From DASYXT01 sp035934555 (GTDB lineage: Bacteria; Verrucomicrobiota; Verrucomicrobiia; Limisphaerales; UBA8199): a DNA stretch of 64,000 nt. The position numbers and the translations under genes were made by a program. The notes under the pieces are model-generated. The model saw only the letters and a list, made by a program, of their open reading frames with translations. It did not search any database and was not told where the DNA came from. The stretch spans positions 1 through 64,000 of the forward strand of contig DASYXT010000039.1 of assembly GCA_035934555.1 (NCBI GenBank). Direction: 5' to 3'. Within the stretch, counting starts at the first letter, position 1. Every line of letters begins with the position of its first letter. Of this stretch, positions 33,789 to 42,775 are shown in pieces.

Positions 33789-34376
33789 ATGAACGGTAGT
33801 CTGGATTGTCCCAAGTGCAGGGCCCCGTTAACCGAGGCCCAGGTGAACCAGGAACGGTTGACGCCGTGCCCGGCCTGCGGCACCGAACTGCTGGCGGAAG
33901 TTTTTCCAGCCCTGTTCCGGCCTATTGCCGCCGGGCAGGACGGTGAACGCTTGCTCGTCGAAAGCGAAGCGAGTTGCTTTTATCACCCCGAAAAGAAAGC
34001 GGTGCGGCCGTGCGAAGGCTGCGGCCGTTTTCTGTGCGCGCTGTGCGACTGTGAATTGCACGGCGAACACTTTTGTCCCACCTGCCTGGAAGTCGGCAAG
34101 AAAAAAGGAAAAATTAAAAGATTGGAGAATGAGCGGACGCTCTACGACAGCGTCGCGCTGGCGCTGGCTGTCTATCCGATGCTCATTTTCTATTTTACGA
34201 TCGTCACCGCGCCGATGGCGCTGTTTATCGCGGTGCGGTACTGGAACGCGCCGCGGAGCATCGTTCACCGCACGCGCTGGCGGCTAGTGCTGGCGGTGGT
34301 GATCGCCGTACTGCAACTGGTGGGATGGGCCGCGTTGATCTATTATTTCACAACGCTCAAACGCCGCCATGGCTGA
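33789..34376 (+). CDS. Membrane protein with zinc ribbon and B-box-like finger
   Basis: The 195-residue protein begins with a zinc ribbon (LDCPKCRAPLTEAQ...TPCPACGTEL), followed by a B-box-like treble-clef finger (CFYHPEKKAVRPCEGCGRFLCALCDCELHGEHFCPTC, about 58-95). A basic stretch (GKKKGKIKRLENER) is followed by two or three membrane segments up to the C-terminus. I chose the ATG at 33789, 10 bases after the RDD gene; the frame is open further upstream within that gene. The neighbouring proteins share the same combination of cytoplasmic zinc fingers and membrane segments, which suggests one complex. Confidence 0.7.
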   Translation: MNGSLDCPKCRAPLTEAQVNQERLTPCPACGTELLAEVFPALFRPIAAGQDGERLLVESEASCFYHPEKKAVRPCEGCGRFLCALCDCELHGEHFCPTCLEVGKKKGKIKRLENERTLYDSVALALAVYPMLIFYFTIVTAPMALFIAVRYWNAPRSIVHRTRWRLVLAVVIAVLQLVGWAALIYYFTTLKRRHG

Positions 34377-34905
34377 ACACGAATACCAACGCCTGACTCG
34401 CTCCAAATCCCGTTCCCTGTTCGGGATTGTTTCGATTTCCCGGTCGAGCCTGTGGGTTGGCCGTGACCATCTGCTGACCATCGACACCAATGGATATAAC
34501 GAAACATATAAGCGTTTTTATTTTCGGGACATTCAAGCCGTGATACTGCGCAAGACGACGGTTTGGCTGGTGAGCCTCATTGTGCTGGCCGGCTGCGCGG
34601 CCGTGTGCGGGTCGATTGCCGTGTTCGGAGGCGCGCTCAATGGTGTTCCTGTGGTGAGCTGGGTGTTCGGGATTATCGCAGCGTGCTTCGTGCTCGCCGC
34701 GCTGCTCGATCTTGCCGGGGGGCCCACCTGCAAATTCCAGCTCCGCACTGCCGTGCAAACTGAGGACCTGTCCGCGATTAGCCGCGTGCGGCGCGCGCGC
34801 AAGGTCATTGCTCGGCTCCGCCCGTTGCTGAGCGAGGCGCAAGGCACGCTGACGCCGGAAGAAATTCCTGCGCGCCTGAGGGAACTCCAGTCCGCGCGGC
34901 CGTAG
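34369..34905 (+). CDS. Hypothetical membrane protein, PH-like N-terminus
   Basis: The 178-residue protein has a soluble N-terminal part (LFGIVSISRSSLWVGRDHLL, then YKRFYFRDIQAVILRKTTVW), whose strand pattern resembles a small bacterial PH-like domain, then two membrane segments (about 65-85 and 95-117), then a cytoplasmic tail with TAVQTEDLSAISRVRRARKV. No family can be named with confidence. The start overlaps the previous gene by 8 bases, and the next gene starts 8 bases after its stop, so it is part of the operon. Confidence 0.6.
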   Translation: MAEHEYQRLTRSKSRSLFGIVSISRSSLWVGRDHLLTIDTNGYNETYKRFYFRDIQAVILRKTTVWLVSLIVLAGCAAVCGSIAVFGGALNGVPVVSWVFGIIAACFVLAALLDLAGGPTCKFQLRTAVQTEDLSAISRVRRARKVIARLRPLLSEAQGTLTPEEIPARLRELQSARP

Positions 34906-34913
34906 TTTTGCCT

Positions 34914-35240
34914 ATGCCCGACCTGGCCCTACAACGCTGCCTGAATCATGCCGAGCGCGAGGCCGTCGCGCTCTGCCCGCATTGCCGGCGCTATTTCTGC
35001 CGCGAGTGCATCACCGAACATGAGGACCGGGTGATTTGCGCGGGGTGCCTAACGCGGCTGGCGCGCGTGCCGCTGTTGCAGCGCCGGGGTGTTGCCGAGG
35101 TTTTGCGCGCCGGCCAGGCCGCGTTGGGATTACTGCTGGTCTGGTTCTTCTTCTTCATCGTCGGACGCACGCTCTTATCGCTGCCGGCCGCATTCCATGA
35201 CGCGACGCTCTGGAAACCCTCCTGGTGGAACTTGCCATGA
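34914..35240 (+). CDS. Small B-box-type zinc finger membrane protein
   Basis: About 108 residues. A treble-clef finger fills residues 8-48 (CLNHAEREAVALCPHCRRYFCRECITEHEDRVICAGCLTR). One membrane segment follows (ALGLLLVWFFFFIVGRTLL), then a short Trp-rich tail. This is the third protein in a row with a zinc-binding module in front of membrane segments. I chose the ATG at 34914; a TTG two codons upstream is also in frame. The stop overlaps the start of the next gene (ATGA). Confidence 0.65.
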   Translation: MPDLALQRCLNHAEREAVALCPHCRRYFCRECITEHEDRVICAGCLTRLARVPLLQRRGVAEVLRAGQAALGLLLVWFFFFIVGRTLLSLPAAFHDATLWKPSWWNLP

Positions 35241-36952
35241 AAAGCACCAACCGGCAGGCGTCCAAGAGCACGTTGGAATTGATCGAAGAAGCCGTGCACC
35301 TGGTGCGCGAGGCGCCGGCGGGCGCGCTCGCCTTCTATTATGTGGGCGCACTGCCGTTCGTCCTGGGTTTTCTGTTCTTTTGGGCCGACATGAGCCGCAG
35401 CCCGTTTGCCGAACGTCACCTGGCGGAGAGCACGTTGGGGATGGCGGTTTTATTTATCTGGATGAAGTTTTGCCAGTCGCTTTTCACTCGGGCACTGCGC
35501 GCTGATTTCACCGGCGTTTCGGTGCCCTTGACTTTGGGCGGCTCGGTGCGTCTGTTCCTCGCGCAAGCCGCCATTCAACCGAGCGGTTTGTTCCTCATCC
35601 CGTTGGCTGCGATCCCCATGCTGCCGCTGGGCTGGGTTTATGCCTTTTATCAAAACGTCACGGTGCTGGCCGACGCCGAGGCCCCTGGCTTGCGGCCGCT
35701 GGTCAAAAAATCCGTTCGTCAGGCCAGCTTCTGGCCCGGTCAAAATCACATGCTGCTGCTGATCCTGTCCGGGTTCGGCCTATTCGTTTTTGCCAACTGG
35801 GCGACGGCGTGTTTCGCGTTTCCGAGCCTGGTCAAGATGCTGTTGGGGATTGAATCCATGTTCACGCGCAGCGTTCTGAGCATGCTGAACACGACGTTCC
35901 TGCTGGCGATGTGCGGACTTACCTATCTTTGTGTGGACCCCATCCTCAAGGCGGCCTTTACCCTGCGTTGCTTTTATGGCGAGTCGCTCGAATCAGGCCA
36001 GGACCTCCGCGTCGAACTGCGACAAGTAGCCGCTGGAACTGCAGGCCTCGCGTTGTTGGTCCTCGCGATGCTGTTTATGTCTGCACCGTGCCTGGCGCAA
36101 GAACCCGAAGCCGGTTCGGAGGCACCGGCGGTCCAGCCCGCGCGAGGCGCTGCTCGAACCGCGTCCAGCTTCTCCGCCGCACAATTGGATCAGGCGATCG
36201 GGGACGTGTCCCAGGAACGCAAGTATGCCTGGCGCATGCCGCGCGACACCACTGTTGAGCCTGAGCCGGCCTCCCGCGGGTTGCTCGGACGGTTCCTGGA
36301 CCGAGTTTGGGACCTGGCGTCGCGGGCGCTCAAAGCCGTCGGGCGCGCGTTGGGGTCCTGCCTGAAAGTGATTGCGAAAGCGATGGACTGGCTCCTGCGC
36401 AAGCTGTTTGGAAATCGAACCACGACAGTTCCAGGTTCGTCCGGCTATGGTTGGATATTCCTGCTGGAACTGCTGCTGTACGGCCTGGTGCTGGCGGTGG
36501 TGGCTGGGCTGGTATTTCTGATTTACCGGATTTGGAAGCAACGGCGTCGCCCGCTGCCGGCTGTCGCCAGCGAACCGGTTAAACCGGCGCCGGACGTCGC
36601 GGATGAAAACGTCGGAGCGGAAGATTTGCCCGAAGACGGCTGGACCCGCCTGGGCCGCGAACTGATGGCCAGAGGCGAATGGCGCCTGGCGCTGCGCGCT
36701 TTTTATCTCGCCAGCCTCGCGCACCTCGCCGCGCGCAACCTTGTGACGCTGGCGCGTTTCAAATCCAACCGTGATTACGAGCGGGAACTGCGGCGGCGCG
36801 GACATGCCTTTCCCGAGTTGCTGACAACCTTCGATGAAAACCTGGCGGCGTTCGAACCGGTCTGGTACGGGATGCACGGAGTGGATGCCGATACCGTCAA
36901 CGGTTTCGCGGCGAGGGTCGAGCGCATCCGGGGCGAGGGGATGCCGGCATGA
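35237..36952 (+). CDS. DUF4129-containing membrane protein
   Basis: The 571-residue product has an N-terminal half with about six membrane segments (GALAFYYVGALPFVLGFLFFW onwards) and a membrane segment near residue 275-290. A periplasmic stretch with low complexity follows, then another membrane segment (WIFLLELLLYGLVLAVVAGLVFLIYRIW) and a C-terminal cytoplasmic DUF4129 domain (WTRLGRELMARGEWRLALRAFYLASLAHLAARNLVTLARFKSNRDYERELRRR). DUF4129 proteins are usually encoded with DUF4350, MoxR and DUF58 genes, as here. The start overlaps the previous gene, and the stop overlaps the next start as ATGA. Confidence 0.75.
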   Translation: MKSTNRQASKSTLELIEEAVHLVREAPAGALAFYYVGALPFVLGFLFFWADMSRSPFAERHLAESTLGMAVLFIWMKFCQSLFTRALRADFTGVSVPLTLGGSVRLFLAQAAIQPSGLFLIPLAAIPMLPLGWVYAFYQNVTVLADAEAPGLRPLVKKSVRQASFWPGQNHMLLLILSGFGLFVFANWATACFAFPSLVKMLLGIESMFTRSVLSMLNTTFLLAMCGLTYLCVDPILKAAFTLRCFYGESLESGQDLRVELRQVAAGTAGLALLVLAMLFMSAPCLAQEPEAGSEAPAVQPARGAARTASSFSAAQLDQAIGDVSQERKYAWRMPRDTTVEPEPASRGLLGRFLDRVWDLASRALKAVGRALGSCLKVIAKAMDWLLRKLFGNRTTTVPGSSGYGWIFLLELLLYGLVLAVVAGLVFLIYRIWKQRRRPLPAVASEPVKPAPDVADENVGAEDLPEDGWTRLGRELMARGEWRLALRAFYLASLAHLAARNLVTLARFKSNRDYERELRRRGHAFPELLTTFDENLAAFEPVWYGMHGVDADTVNGFAARVERIRGEGMPA

Positions 36953-38208
36953 ACGAGGCTCGAGCAACCATGCCGGCCCCCAGCAGCCACCGCTGGGCGG
37001 TGCTCATATTATTTTTGCTGGTGCTGGCATTTGTGGCGGGTGTATTCGAGTTGTTTGAGCTGCGCTATGCCGCGGGGGATGTGTATCCGCCTTACTCTTC
37101 CCTGCGGGCCGACCCGCTCGGCACGATGATCCTCTATGAGAGTCTCGGACGCATGCCGCGGCTGTCGGTCTGGCGTGATGTTGCCGCCAGCAATCACCTG
37201 CCGGAAGGCCGCGCGCTCACCTACCTGCACCTGGCCGCCACCCGCGAAGATTGGGAAGAATTACCGCAAGATCTGGCTCGCGAATTGGATGCGTTCCTGG
37301 TTCGCGGCGGGCGCCTCATAGTCGCTTTTAAGCCTGAGCTGACGCCGCCGCTCACCCGCTTCCCATCGGCTGGGCCCGGGCGGCCAGTGCGCAAGCCGCG
37401 GCGGGGCATGCCCGTCGAAGAGGAAGGTGGCCCCGCCCCCATCGCGCTGAAGGACAAGTGGGGAATTGAAATGGGTTACCTGCGTTTGCCCCCGGGCCAG
37501 GAAGAAGAATTCGGGCCGGCGATGGTCAGGTGCCAGGCCCAGTTGCCGGTTCCGCCCGCGCTCGCCTGGCACAGCGGCATGATCTTCACCAACCTCGACC
37601 CGGCCTGGGAAACCATCTACGCCCGCGGTACCAACCCGGTGATGGTCCAACGCGCCGTCGGCCCCGGCACGGTGGTGCTGGCCAGCGATTCGTATTTCGT
37701 GAGCAACGAAGCGATGGTCCGTGCCCGTCACGCCGACCTGCTGCGCTGGCTGGTCGGCCCTGCCCGCGCGGTGGTGTTCGACGAGGCGCACCTGGGCGTA
37801 GTCGAGAGCCCGGGCGTCGCCAGCATGATGCGGCGCTACCGCCTGCACGGTGTGGCCGCCGGTTTGCTGCTGCTGGCAGCGCTTTTCATTTGGAAGAATT
37901 CCCTCAGCTTTGTGCCGGCCCAGCCGGAACCGCTCGCGCAGCAGATGGTCGAAGGCAAAGATGCCGGCGCGGGTTTCATCAATTTGTTGCGGCGTAACAT
38001 CGCCCCGGCCGATGTGCTTCAGGTCTGCTTTGCGGAATGGACCAAATCGCTCGGCCGCGGCTCGGGGATTGCCTTGGCTCGAGTGGATCAGGCGCAAGCG
38101 GTGCTCGAAACGGAAACCACGCGGGCGAAAGCCGAGCGCGACCCGGTACGCGCTTACCAGGAGATTTGCCGGGCTTTGAAACCGACCCCCGGGGTGAAGC
38201 AGGACTAA
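36949..38208 (+). CDS. DUF4350 membrane protein
   Basis: The 419-residue protein has a membrane segment at residues 15-37 and another around 300-320 (LHGVAAGLLLLAALFIW). The part between is the DUF4350 domain: YPPYSSLRADPLGTMILYESLGRM, then a gliding-motility/IFT-like Rossmann fold (ALTYLHLAATREDWEEL...FLVRGGRLIVAF), VVLASDSYFVSNEAM and VVFDEAHLGVVESPGVASMMRR. The ending is a soluble cytoplasmic tail. DUF4350 proteins occur in MoxR clusters of Actinobacteria and Bacteroidetes; biochemical function unknown. It sits between DUF4129 and MoxR in the usual order. Confidence 0.75.
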   Translation: MNEARATMPAPSSHRWAVLILFLLVLAFVAGVFELFELRYAAGDVYPPYSSLRADPLGTMILYESLGRMPRLSVWRDVAASNHLPEGRALTYLHLAATREDWEELPQDLARELDAFLVRGGRLIVAFKPELTPPLTRFPSAGPGRPVRKPRRGMPVEEEGGPAPIALKDKWGIEMGYLRLPPGQEEEFGPAMVRCQAQLPVPPALAWHSGMIFTNLDPAWETIYARGTNPVMVQRAVGPGTVVLASDSYFVSNEAMVRARHADLLRWLVGPARAVVFDEAHLGVVESPGVASMMRRYRLHGVAAGLLLLAALFIWKNSLSFVPAQPEPLAQQMVEGKDAGAGFINLLRRNIAPADVLQVCFAEWTKSLGRGSGIALARVDQAQAVLETETTRAKAERDPVRAYQEICRALKPTPGVKQD

Positions 38209-38212
38209 AATT

Positions 38213-39172
38213 ATGGAAACGGACAGACTGAAAAAGATTCTCGCCGAAGCGCGAAGCGAAACCGCCAAAATCATCATCGGCCAGCAGGAGGTGATCGATC
38301 GCGCCTTGATCTGCGTCTTTACCGGCAATCATGCGCTGATCGAGGGTGTGCCCGGCGTCGCCAAAACGCTCCTGGTCCGCACGCTGGCCAAGGTGCTGGG
38401 TTCCGAGTTTGCGCGCATTCAATTCACGCCCGACTTGATGCCGGCCGACATCACCGGCACAAACGTTTTCAACCTCCAGCGCAACGAGTTCTCCCTCATC
38501 AAAGGCCCCATCTTCAGTTCGTTCCTGCTCGCCGACGAAATCAATCGCGCCCCCGCCAAGACGCAATCGGCGCTCTTGCAGGCGATGCAGGAGCGGCTCG
38601 TGACTATCGATCGCGAGACCCACACGCTGCCGCCGAACTTCACCGTCTTCGCCACGCAGAATCCCATCGAGTACGAAGGCACCTATCCCTTGCCCGAAGC
38701 GCAAAAAGACCGGTTCATGCTCAAGCTCACGATGAAAGCCCCCGAACGCGCCGAGGAATTGGAGTTGGCCCAACGGACGATGACCCGCGAAGCGCCGGAA
38801 ACGTTATTGGCGGGCGGCGGCGTGCACGCCGTCATTCCGGCGGATGAACTGCCTGCTTTGCGCCAACAATTGAGCGAGGTGCTGATTCGCCCCGAGTTAG
38901 TCGGTTACCTGGTGGACCTGGTGCGGGCGACGCGCCAGCACGAAAGCGTCCTGGTCGGCGCCGGCCCGCGCGCGACCCAGGCGCTGATTATGGCCTCGCG
39001 CGCCGCCGCCGCCATGGCCGGACGGGATTTTGTGACCCCCGACGACATCAAAGCGATGGCGTTGCCGGTGCTCGAACATCGCCTCATCCTGCGGCCGGAA
39101 TTTGAAATTGAGGGCATGTCCGTTTCCGAAGTCATCCAGCAGATTCTGCAGCAGTTGGCGGTGCCCAGGTGA
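38213..39172 (+). CDS. MoxR-family AAA+ ATPase
   Basis: A 319-residue AAA+ ATPase. The Walker A loop is EGVPGVAKTLLVRTLA, Walker B is FLLADEINRAPAKTQSALLQAMQE, sensor 1 lies in FTVFATQNPIEYEGTYPLPEAQKDRF and sensor 2 in the C-terminal part (LVGAGPRATQALIMASRAAA). MoxR proteins act as chaperones that remodel or activate partner proteins, often ones with a vWA-like domain such as the DUF58 protein encoded next. It follows the DUF4350 gene by 4 bases. Confidence 0.9.
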   Translation: METDRLKKILAEARSETAKIIIGQQEVIDRALICVFTGNHALIEGVPGVAKTLLVRTLAKVLGSEFARIQFTPDLMPADITGTNVFNLQRNEFSLIKGPIFSSFLLADEINRAPAKTQSALLQAMQERLVTIDRETHTLPPNFTVFATQNPIEYEGTYPLPEAQKDRFMLKLTMKAPERAEELELAQRTMTREAPETLLAGGGVHAVIPADELPALRQQLSEVLIRPELVGYLVDLVRATRQHESVLVGAGPRATQALIMASRAAAAMAGRDFVTPDDIKAMALPVLEHRLILRPEFEIEGMSVSEVIQQILQQLAVPR

Positions 39173-39206
39173 GCGGGCCAGTATTCAGCAAGCGGTATTC
39201 ACTGAA

Positions 39207-40604
39207 ATGGTAATCGTTCCGCGAAACGGGTTGTTGTTCTGGACTGCAGCGGTGGTGCTGCCGTTTGCGTTATTAGCGGCACTGGAGCCGACTGCGCTCT
39301 CAGTTGCCGCAGTGGCGATTCTCGGGTTGGCACTAGCCACCTTTGCGGATGCCGTTGCGGCCCGTCGGAGGCTTTCTGGCGTGAATCTTGCCGTCGCGCC
39401 ACTCGTTCGAATGTCGCAGGACCGTGAGGCCCGATTCGAGGTGCGCATCCAGAACCCCTCCCAACGCGCGCGCGCACTGCGTTTGGCTTTGGTCCTGCCG
39501 CGGGAATTCCAGTCACGCGCTTTGGAAACCGAAGTGACGCTGCCGGAAGAGACTGAATGGTCACGACTGGATTGGAGTTGCCGGCCGCTCAAGCGCGGCC
39601 AGTACCGCCTGGCCGGCGCGTGTGTGGAAATGCCGTCGCCGTTCGGTTTTTGGCACGCCCGCAAGCGCGTGCCGCTCGCCTCCGAGCTGCGCGTTTATCC
39701 CAATCTGCTCAGCGAGCGCAAGGATTTGGCGGCCTTGTTTCTGCATCGCGGCGCATTCGGCTTGCACGCCCAGCGCCAGATCGGCAAGGGACGCGAGTTC
39801 GAGAAGCTGCGCGAGTATGTCCCCGGCGACGGCTACGATGAGATTCATTGGAAAGCCACCGCGCGCCGGGGCCGTCCGATTACCAAGGTATTTCAAATCG
39901 AACGGACGCAGGAGGTCTATGTCGTCATTGATGCGTCTCGCTTGTCCGCCCGGCCCATGGCGCCACTTCGGCCGGCAAACGCCGCCGCGTTCACCGCCGC
40001 AGCAGCAGACGATGCGCCGGCGCTGACTGTCCCTCCAACTACCACGCTCGAACGGTTTCTCACCGCGGCGCTGGTGCTGGGACTGGCGGCCGAGCAGCAG
40101 GGCGATTTGTTCGGAGTGCTGACTTTCACGGACAAGATCGGCGGGTTCATTCGCGCCCGCAACGGCAAGAGCCATTACAGCGCCTGTCGCGACGCTCTGT
40201 ACACTCTTGAGCCACAGGCAGTGACTCCTGATTACGACGAGGTCTTCACGTTCATCCGGTTGCGGTTGCGCCGGCGCGCGCTGCTGGTGATCCTCACCGC
40301 GCTCGATGACCCGGTGGTGGCGGAGAGTTTCGTCAAAAACATCCCCTTGATCTGCCGCCAACATCTCGTGCTGGTGAACATGCTGCCGCCGCCGGGTGTC
40401 GCCCCGGTGTTCTCCGATGGAAACGTTGGGAACGTGGATGGCCTGTACGAGCGGCTCGGCGGGCACTTGCGCTGGCAACAATTGCGGGAGCTGGGCCAAG
40501 TGCTGAAACGCCGCGGGGTCCAGTTCACACTGCTGAAGAACGAGCGCCTGAGCAGCCAGTTGGTGTCTCAATATATCAATGTGAAACGGAGGCAGGTGCT
40601 GTGA
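39207..40604 (+). CDS. DUF58 protein (vWA-like), MoxR partner
   Basis: The 465-residue protein has two N-terminal membrane segments (GLLFWTAAVVLPFALLAAL and the one after it), a beta-rich domain, and the DUF58 signature REYVPGDGYDEIHWKATARRG around residues 205-225, followed by a von Willebrand A-like fold (VYVVIDASRLS). An Ala/Pro insertion of ~30 residues breaks the vWA part. DUF58 proteins are regularly paired with MoxR. I chose the ATG at 39207, 34 bases after the MoxR stop, since the longer frame begins inside the MoxR gene. Confidence 0.85.
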   Translation: MVIVPRNGLLFWTAAVVLPFALLAALEPTALSVAAVAILGLALATFADAVAARRRLSGVNLAVAPLVRMSQDREARFEVRIQNPSQRARALRLALVLPREFQSRALETEVTLPEETEWSRLDWSCRPLKRGQYRLAGACVEMPSPFGFWHARKRVPLASELRVYPNLLSERKDLAALFLHRGAFGLHAQRQIGKGREFEKLREYVPGDGYDEIHWKATARRGRPITKVFQIERTQEVYVVIDASRLSARPMAPLRPANAAAFTAAAADDAPALTVPPTTTLERFLTAALVLGLAAEQQGDLFGVLTFTDKIGGFIRARNGKSHYSACRDALYTLEPQAVTPDYDEVFTFIRLRLRRRALLVILTALDDPVVAESFVKNIPLICRQHLVLVNMLPPPGVAPVFSDGNVGNVDGLYERLGGHLRWQQLRELGQVLKRRGVQFTLLKNERLSSQLVSQYINVKRRQVL

Positions 40605-40656
40605 GCGCGGGCGCCTTTCATCGAAGCGCGGGTCTTGGACAGTTGCGGTCTCGAAT

Positions 40657-40835
40657 ACCCCGTAGGGGTGACCTGTTTCTAGTACGGCCGCATCCTCTCC
40701 ATTCTTGTTTTTTTGTTTTTCGGTGGCGCGGACGCAAGGCACAGGTAGATTTAGAATCGAGGTCCGCGCCACCGAAAAACAAAAAAACAATCGGAGAGTG
40801 CGAGGCGTACTATAAACAGGCCACCCCTACGGGGT
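40657..40835. repeat. Long inverted repeat (MITE-like palindromic element)
   Basis: The two arms (about 40657-40731 and 40762-40835) are imperfect reverse complements of each other over ~75 bases. Matching pairs include ACCCCGTAGGGGTG with CACCCCTACGGGGT at the ends, TTTTTTTGTTTTTCGGTGG with its complement near the middle, and GCGCGGAC with GTCCGCGC at the tip. The ends are themselves short palindromes (CCCCGTAGGGG). The loop is ~30 bases. No coding potential. It would form a large hairpin in RNA and separates the DUF58 and SpoIIM-like genes. Confidence 0.85.
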
Positions 40836-40844
40836 TCCAGCACT

Positions 40845-41849
40845 ATGATCATTGATCTCGAGAGATTTCTGAATTCCGAGCGCCCGTTGTGGACCGAACT
40901 GGCGGCGATGCTCGACCGCATGGAAGCCGAGCCGAACCTGCGGCTGAGCCTCGAACAGCTCAGCCGATTCCATCTGCTCTATGAACGCGCCGCGGCGGAC
41001 CTGGTCAAACTGCGGACCTTTTCCTCCGAACCGGAGACGCGGCGCTACCTGGAAAGCCTGATGGCGCGGGCGTACGGCGAAATCCACGAGACGCGCCAGC
41101 GCCGCGGTACCTTGCACCCGCTGCTGTGGTTTTTCCAAACGCTGCCGCAAACCTTCCGCCGCCACTTACAAGCCTTTGGTGTGTCGCTAGCTATCACGCT
41201 GGCGGGTTGTGCCTTCGGGGCGGTGGCGTTGGCACTGGACCCCGGCGTAAAACCCGTCTTGATGCCTTTTCCGCATCTGTTGCAGGACCCGGCCCAACGG
41301 GTTGCCGCGGAGGAAAAGGCCACACACGATCGGCTCGCGGGCCAGCACACGTCTTTTTCGGCGTTCCTGATGACGCACAACACGCGAATTTCGATCTTCA
41401 CGATGGCCTTAGGGATGACCTGGGGCATCGGGACATTGTTGATGCTCTTCTCCAACGGGATCATGCTCGGGGCAGTGGCGCTGGATTACATTCGGGCCGG
41501 GCAAACGAAATTTCTGCTGGGCTGGCTAATGCCGCACGGTGTGATTGAAATCCCCGCCATTCTGATCGCAGGCCAGGCCGGGCTTGTGCTGGCCACGGCG
41601 CTGATTGGCTGGGGCAAACCCATTCCGCTGCGCACGCGGCTACGTTCGATCACTGCCGACCTGGTGACGTTAATCTTCGGCGTGGGTGTGCTGCTGGTCT
41701 GGGCCGGCATCATCGAGGGCTTCCTCTCGCAATATCACGAGCCGGTGATTCCCTACTCGGCCAAGATTGCCTTCGGCTGCATTGAGCTGGTGCTGCTGAT
41801 GCTGTTTTTGGGCAAATCCGGCGCTAAACCCGCTGAGCCTGCCGGATGA
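40845..41849 (+). CDS. SpoIIM-like (DUF95) membrane protein
   Basis: The 334-residue protein has an N-terminal cytoplasmic helical region (MIIDLERFLNSERPLWTELAAMLDRME...YERAAADLVKLRTFS), then about five membrane segments including FLMTHNTRISIFTMALGMTWGIGTLLMLFSNGIMLGAV and LLGWLMPHGVIEIPAILIAGQAG, the signature of stage II sporulation protein M/DUF95. In non-sporulating bacteria such proteins occur in MoxR-DUF58-RDD clusters, as here. It overlaps the RDD gene by 4 bases. The start is 10 bases after the hairpin element. Confidence 0.85.
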   Translation: MIIDLERFLNSERPLWTELAAMLDRMEAEPNLRLSLEQLSRFHLLYERAAADLVKLRTFSSEPETRRYLESLMARAYGEIHETRQRRGTLHPLLWFFQTLPQTFRRHLQAFGVSLAITLAGCAFGAVALALDPGVKPVLMPFPHLLQDPAQRVAAEEKATHDRLAGQHTSFSAFLMTHNTRISIFTMALGMTWGIGTLLMLFSNGIMLGAVALDYIRAGQTKFLLGWLMPHGVIEIPAILIAGQAGLVLATALIGWGKPIPLRTRLRSITADLVTLIFGVGVLLVWAGIIEGFLSQYHEPVIPYSAKIAFGCIELVLLMLFLGKSGAKPAEPAG

Positions 41850-42664
41850 GAACCAGTTCGCTCCAGATTCGCACGCCCGAAGGGGTGGTGTTCTCCCAAT
41901 TGCTGGCCGGCCCGGTGATTCGGTTTATCGCATGGCTGGTGGATTTCGCCTGTATCATGACTTTGATCAGCACGCTCCAAATTCTGATGCTGCTTTTGAT
42001 GGTCGTGAGCGGCGGGCTTGCGGCGGCCATGGGAACTCTTGCGTATTTCGTGCTTAGCATCGGTTACGGCGTCGTTTGCGAATGGGCCTGGCGCGGTCAA
42101 ACGGTCGGCAAACGGCTGTTGCGCCTGCGCGTTGTCGATGCTGAAGGCTTGCGGCTGCAGTTCCATCAAATCGTCATTCGCAACTTGCTGCGGTTTGTCG
42201 ATTGCCTGCCCGCGTTTTATTTTCTGGGCGGGTTGGCTTGCTGGTTGAGCCCGCGTTGCCAGCGGCTTGGAGACCTGGCCGCCAACACGATTGTCATCCG
42301 CACGCCGCGGGTGGCTCAACCCGACCTGGACCAACTCCTCGCCGGCAAATACAACTCGCTCCGCCAGTATCCGCATCTGGCGGCGCGGTTGCGGCAGCGA
42401 GTTTCGCCTGCCGAAGCCGGCCTGATGCTGCAGGCGCTTCTGCGGCGGGATCGTTTCGAGCCGGTCGCTCGAGTCGAGTTGTTCGCCGAACTGGCGTCGC
42501 ATCTCCGTACCAAAGTCGAATTCCCGCCTGAAGCAACGGACGGGGTCACCGATGAACAGTACCTCCGCAACGTAGTGGATATTCTGTACCGTGCGCGCCA
42601 GCATAGTGCGGCGGAGACATTGCAGTCTCCAGTCGAAGCCGCCTCCTCCCGCCTCATTCGGTGA
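41846..42664 (+). CDS. RDD family membrane protein
   Basis: A 272-residue protein with an RDD domain of three to four membrane segments: VIRFIAWLVDFACIMTLIST, then WAWRGQTVGKRLLRLRVVDAEGLRLQFHQIVIRNLLRFVD and CQRLGDLAANTIVIRTPR. The last ~100 residues form a helical cytoplasmic domain (RLRQRVSPAEAGLMLQALLRRDRFEPVARVELFAELASHL). RDD proteins have been linked to transport or osmotic functions, without a general role. It is the second RDD protein of the cluster and the last gene of this tight run; an overlap with the SpoIIM-like gene implies coupled translation. Confidence 0.82.
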   Translation: MRTSSLQIRTPEGVVFSQLLAGPVIRFIAWLVDFACIMTLISTLQILMLLLMVVSGGLAAAMGTLAYFVLSIGYGVVCEWAWRGQTVGKRLLRLRVVDAEGLRLQFHQIVIRNLLRFVDCLPAFYFLGGLACWLSPRCQRLGDLAANTIVIRTPRVAQPDLDQLLAGKYNSLRQYPHLAARLRQRVSPAEAGLMLQALLRRDRFEPVARVELFAELASHLRTKVEFPPEATDGVTDEQYLRNVVDILYRARQHSAAETLQSPVEAASSRLIR

Positions 42665-42775
42665 TGCCCGATACGACATGCATCGGCACCGGCAGCATGC
42701 CTGCCGCCACCTGCCAAAATTTACTATCCGAATGCTGCAAACCGGCTATCTTAAGCTTTTAATTTCCTTAATCCG

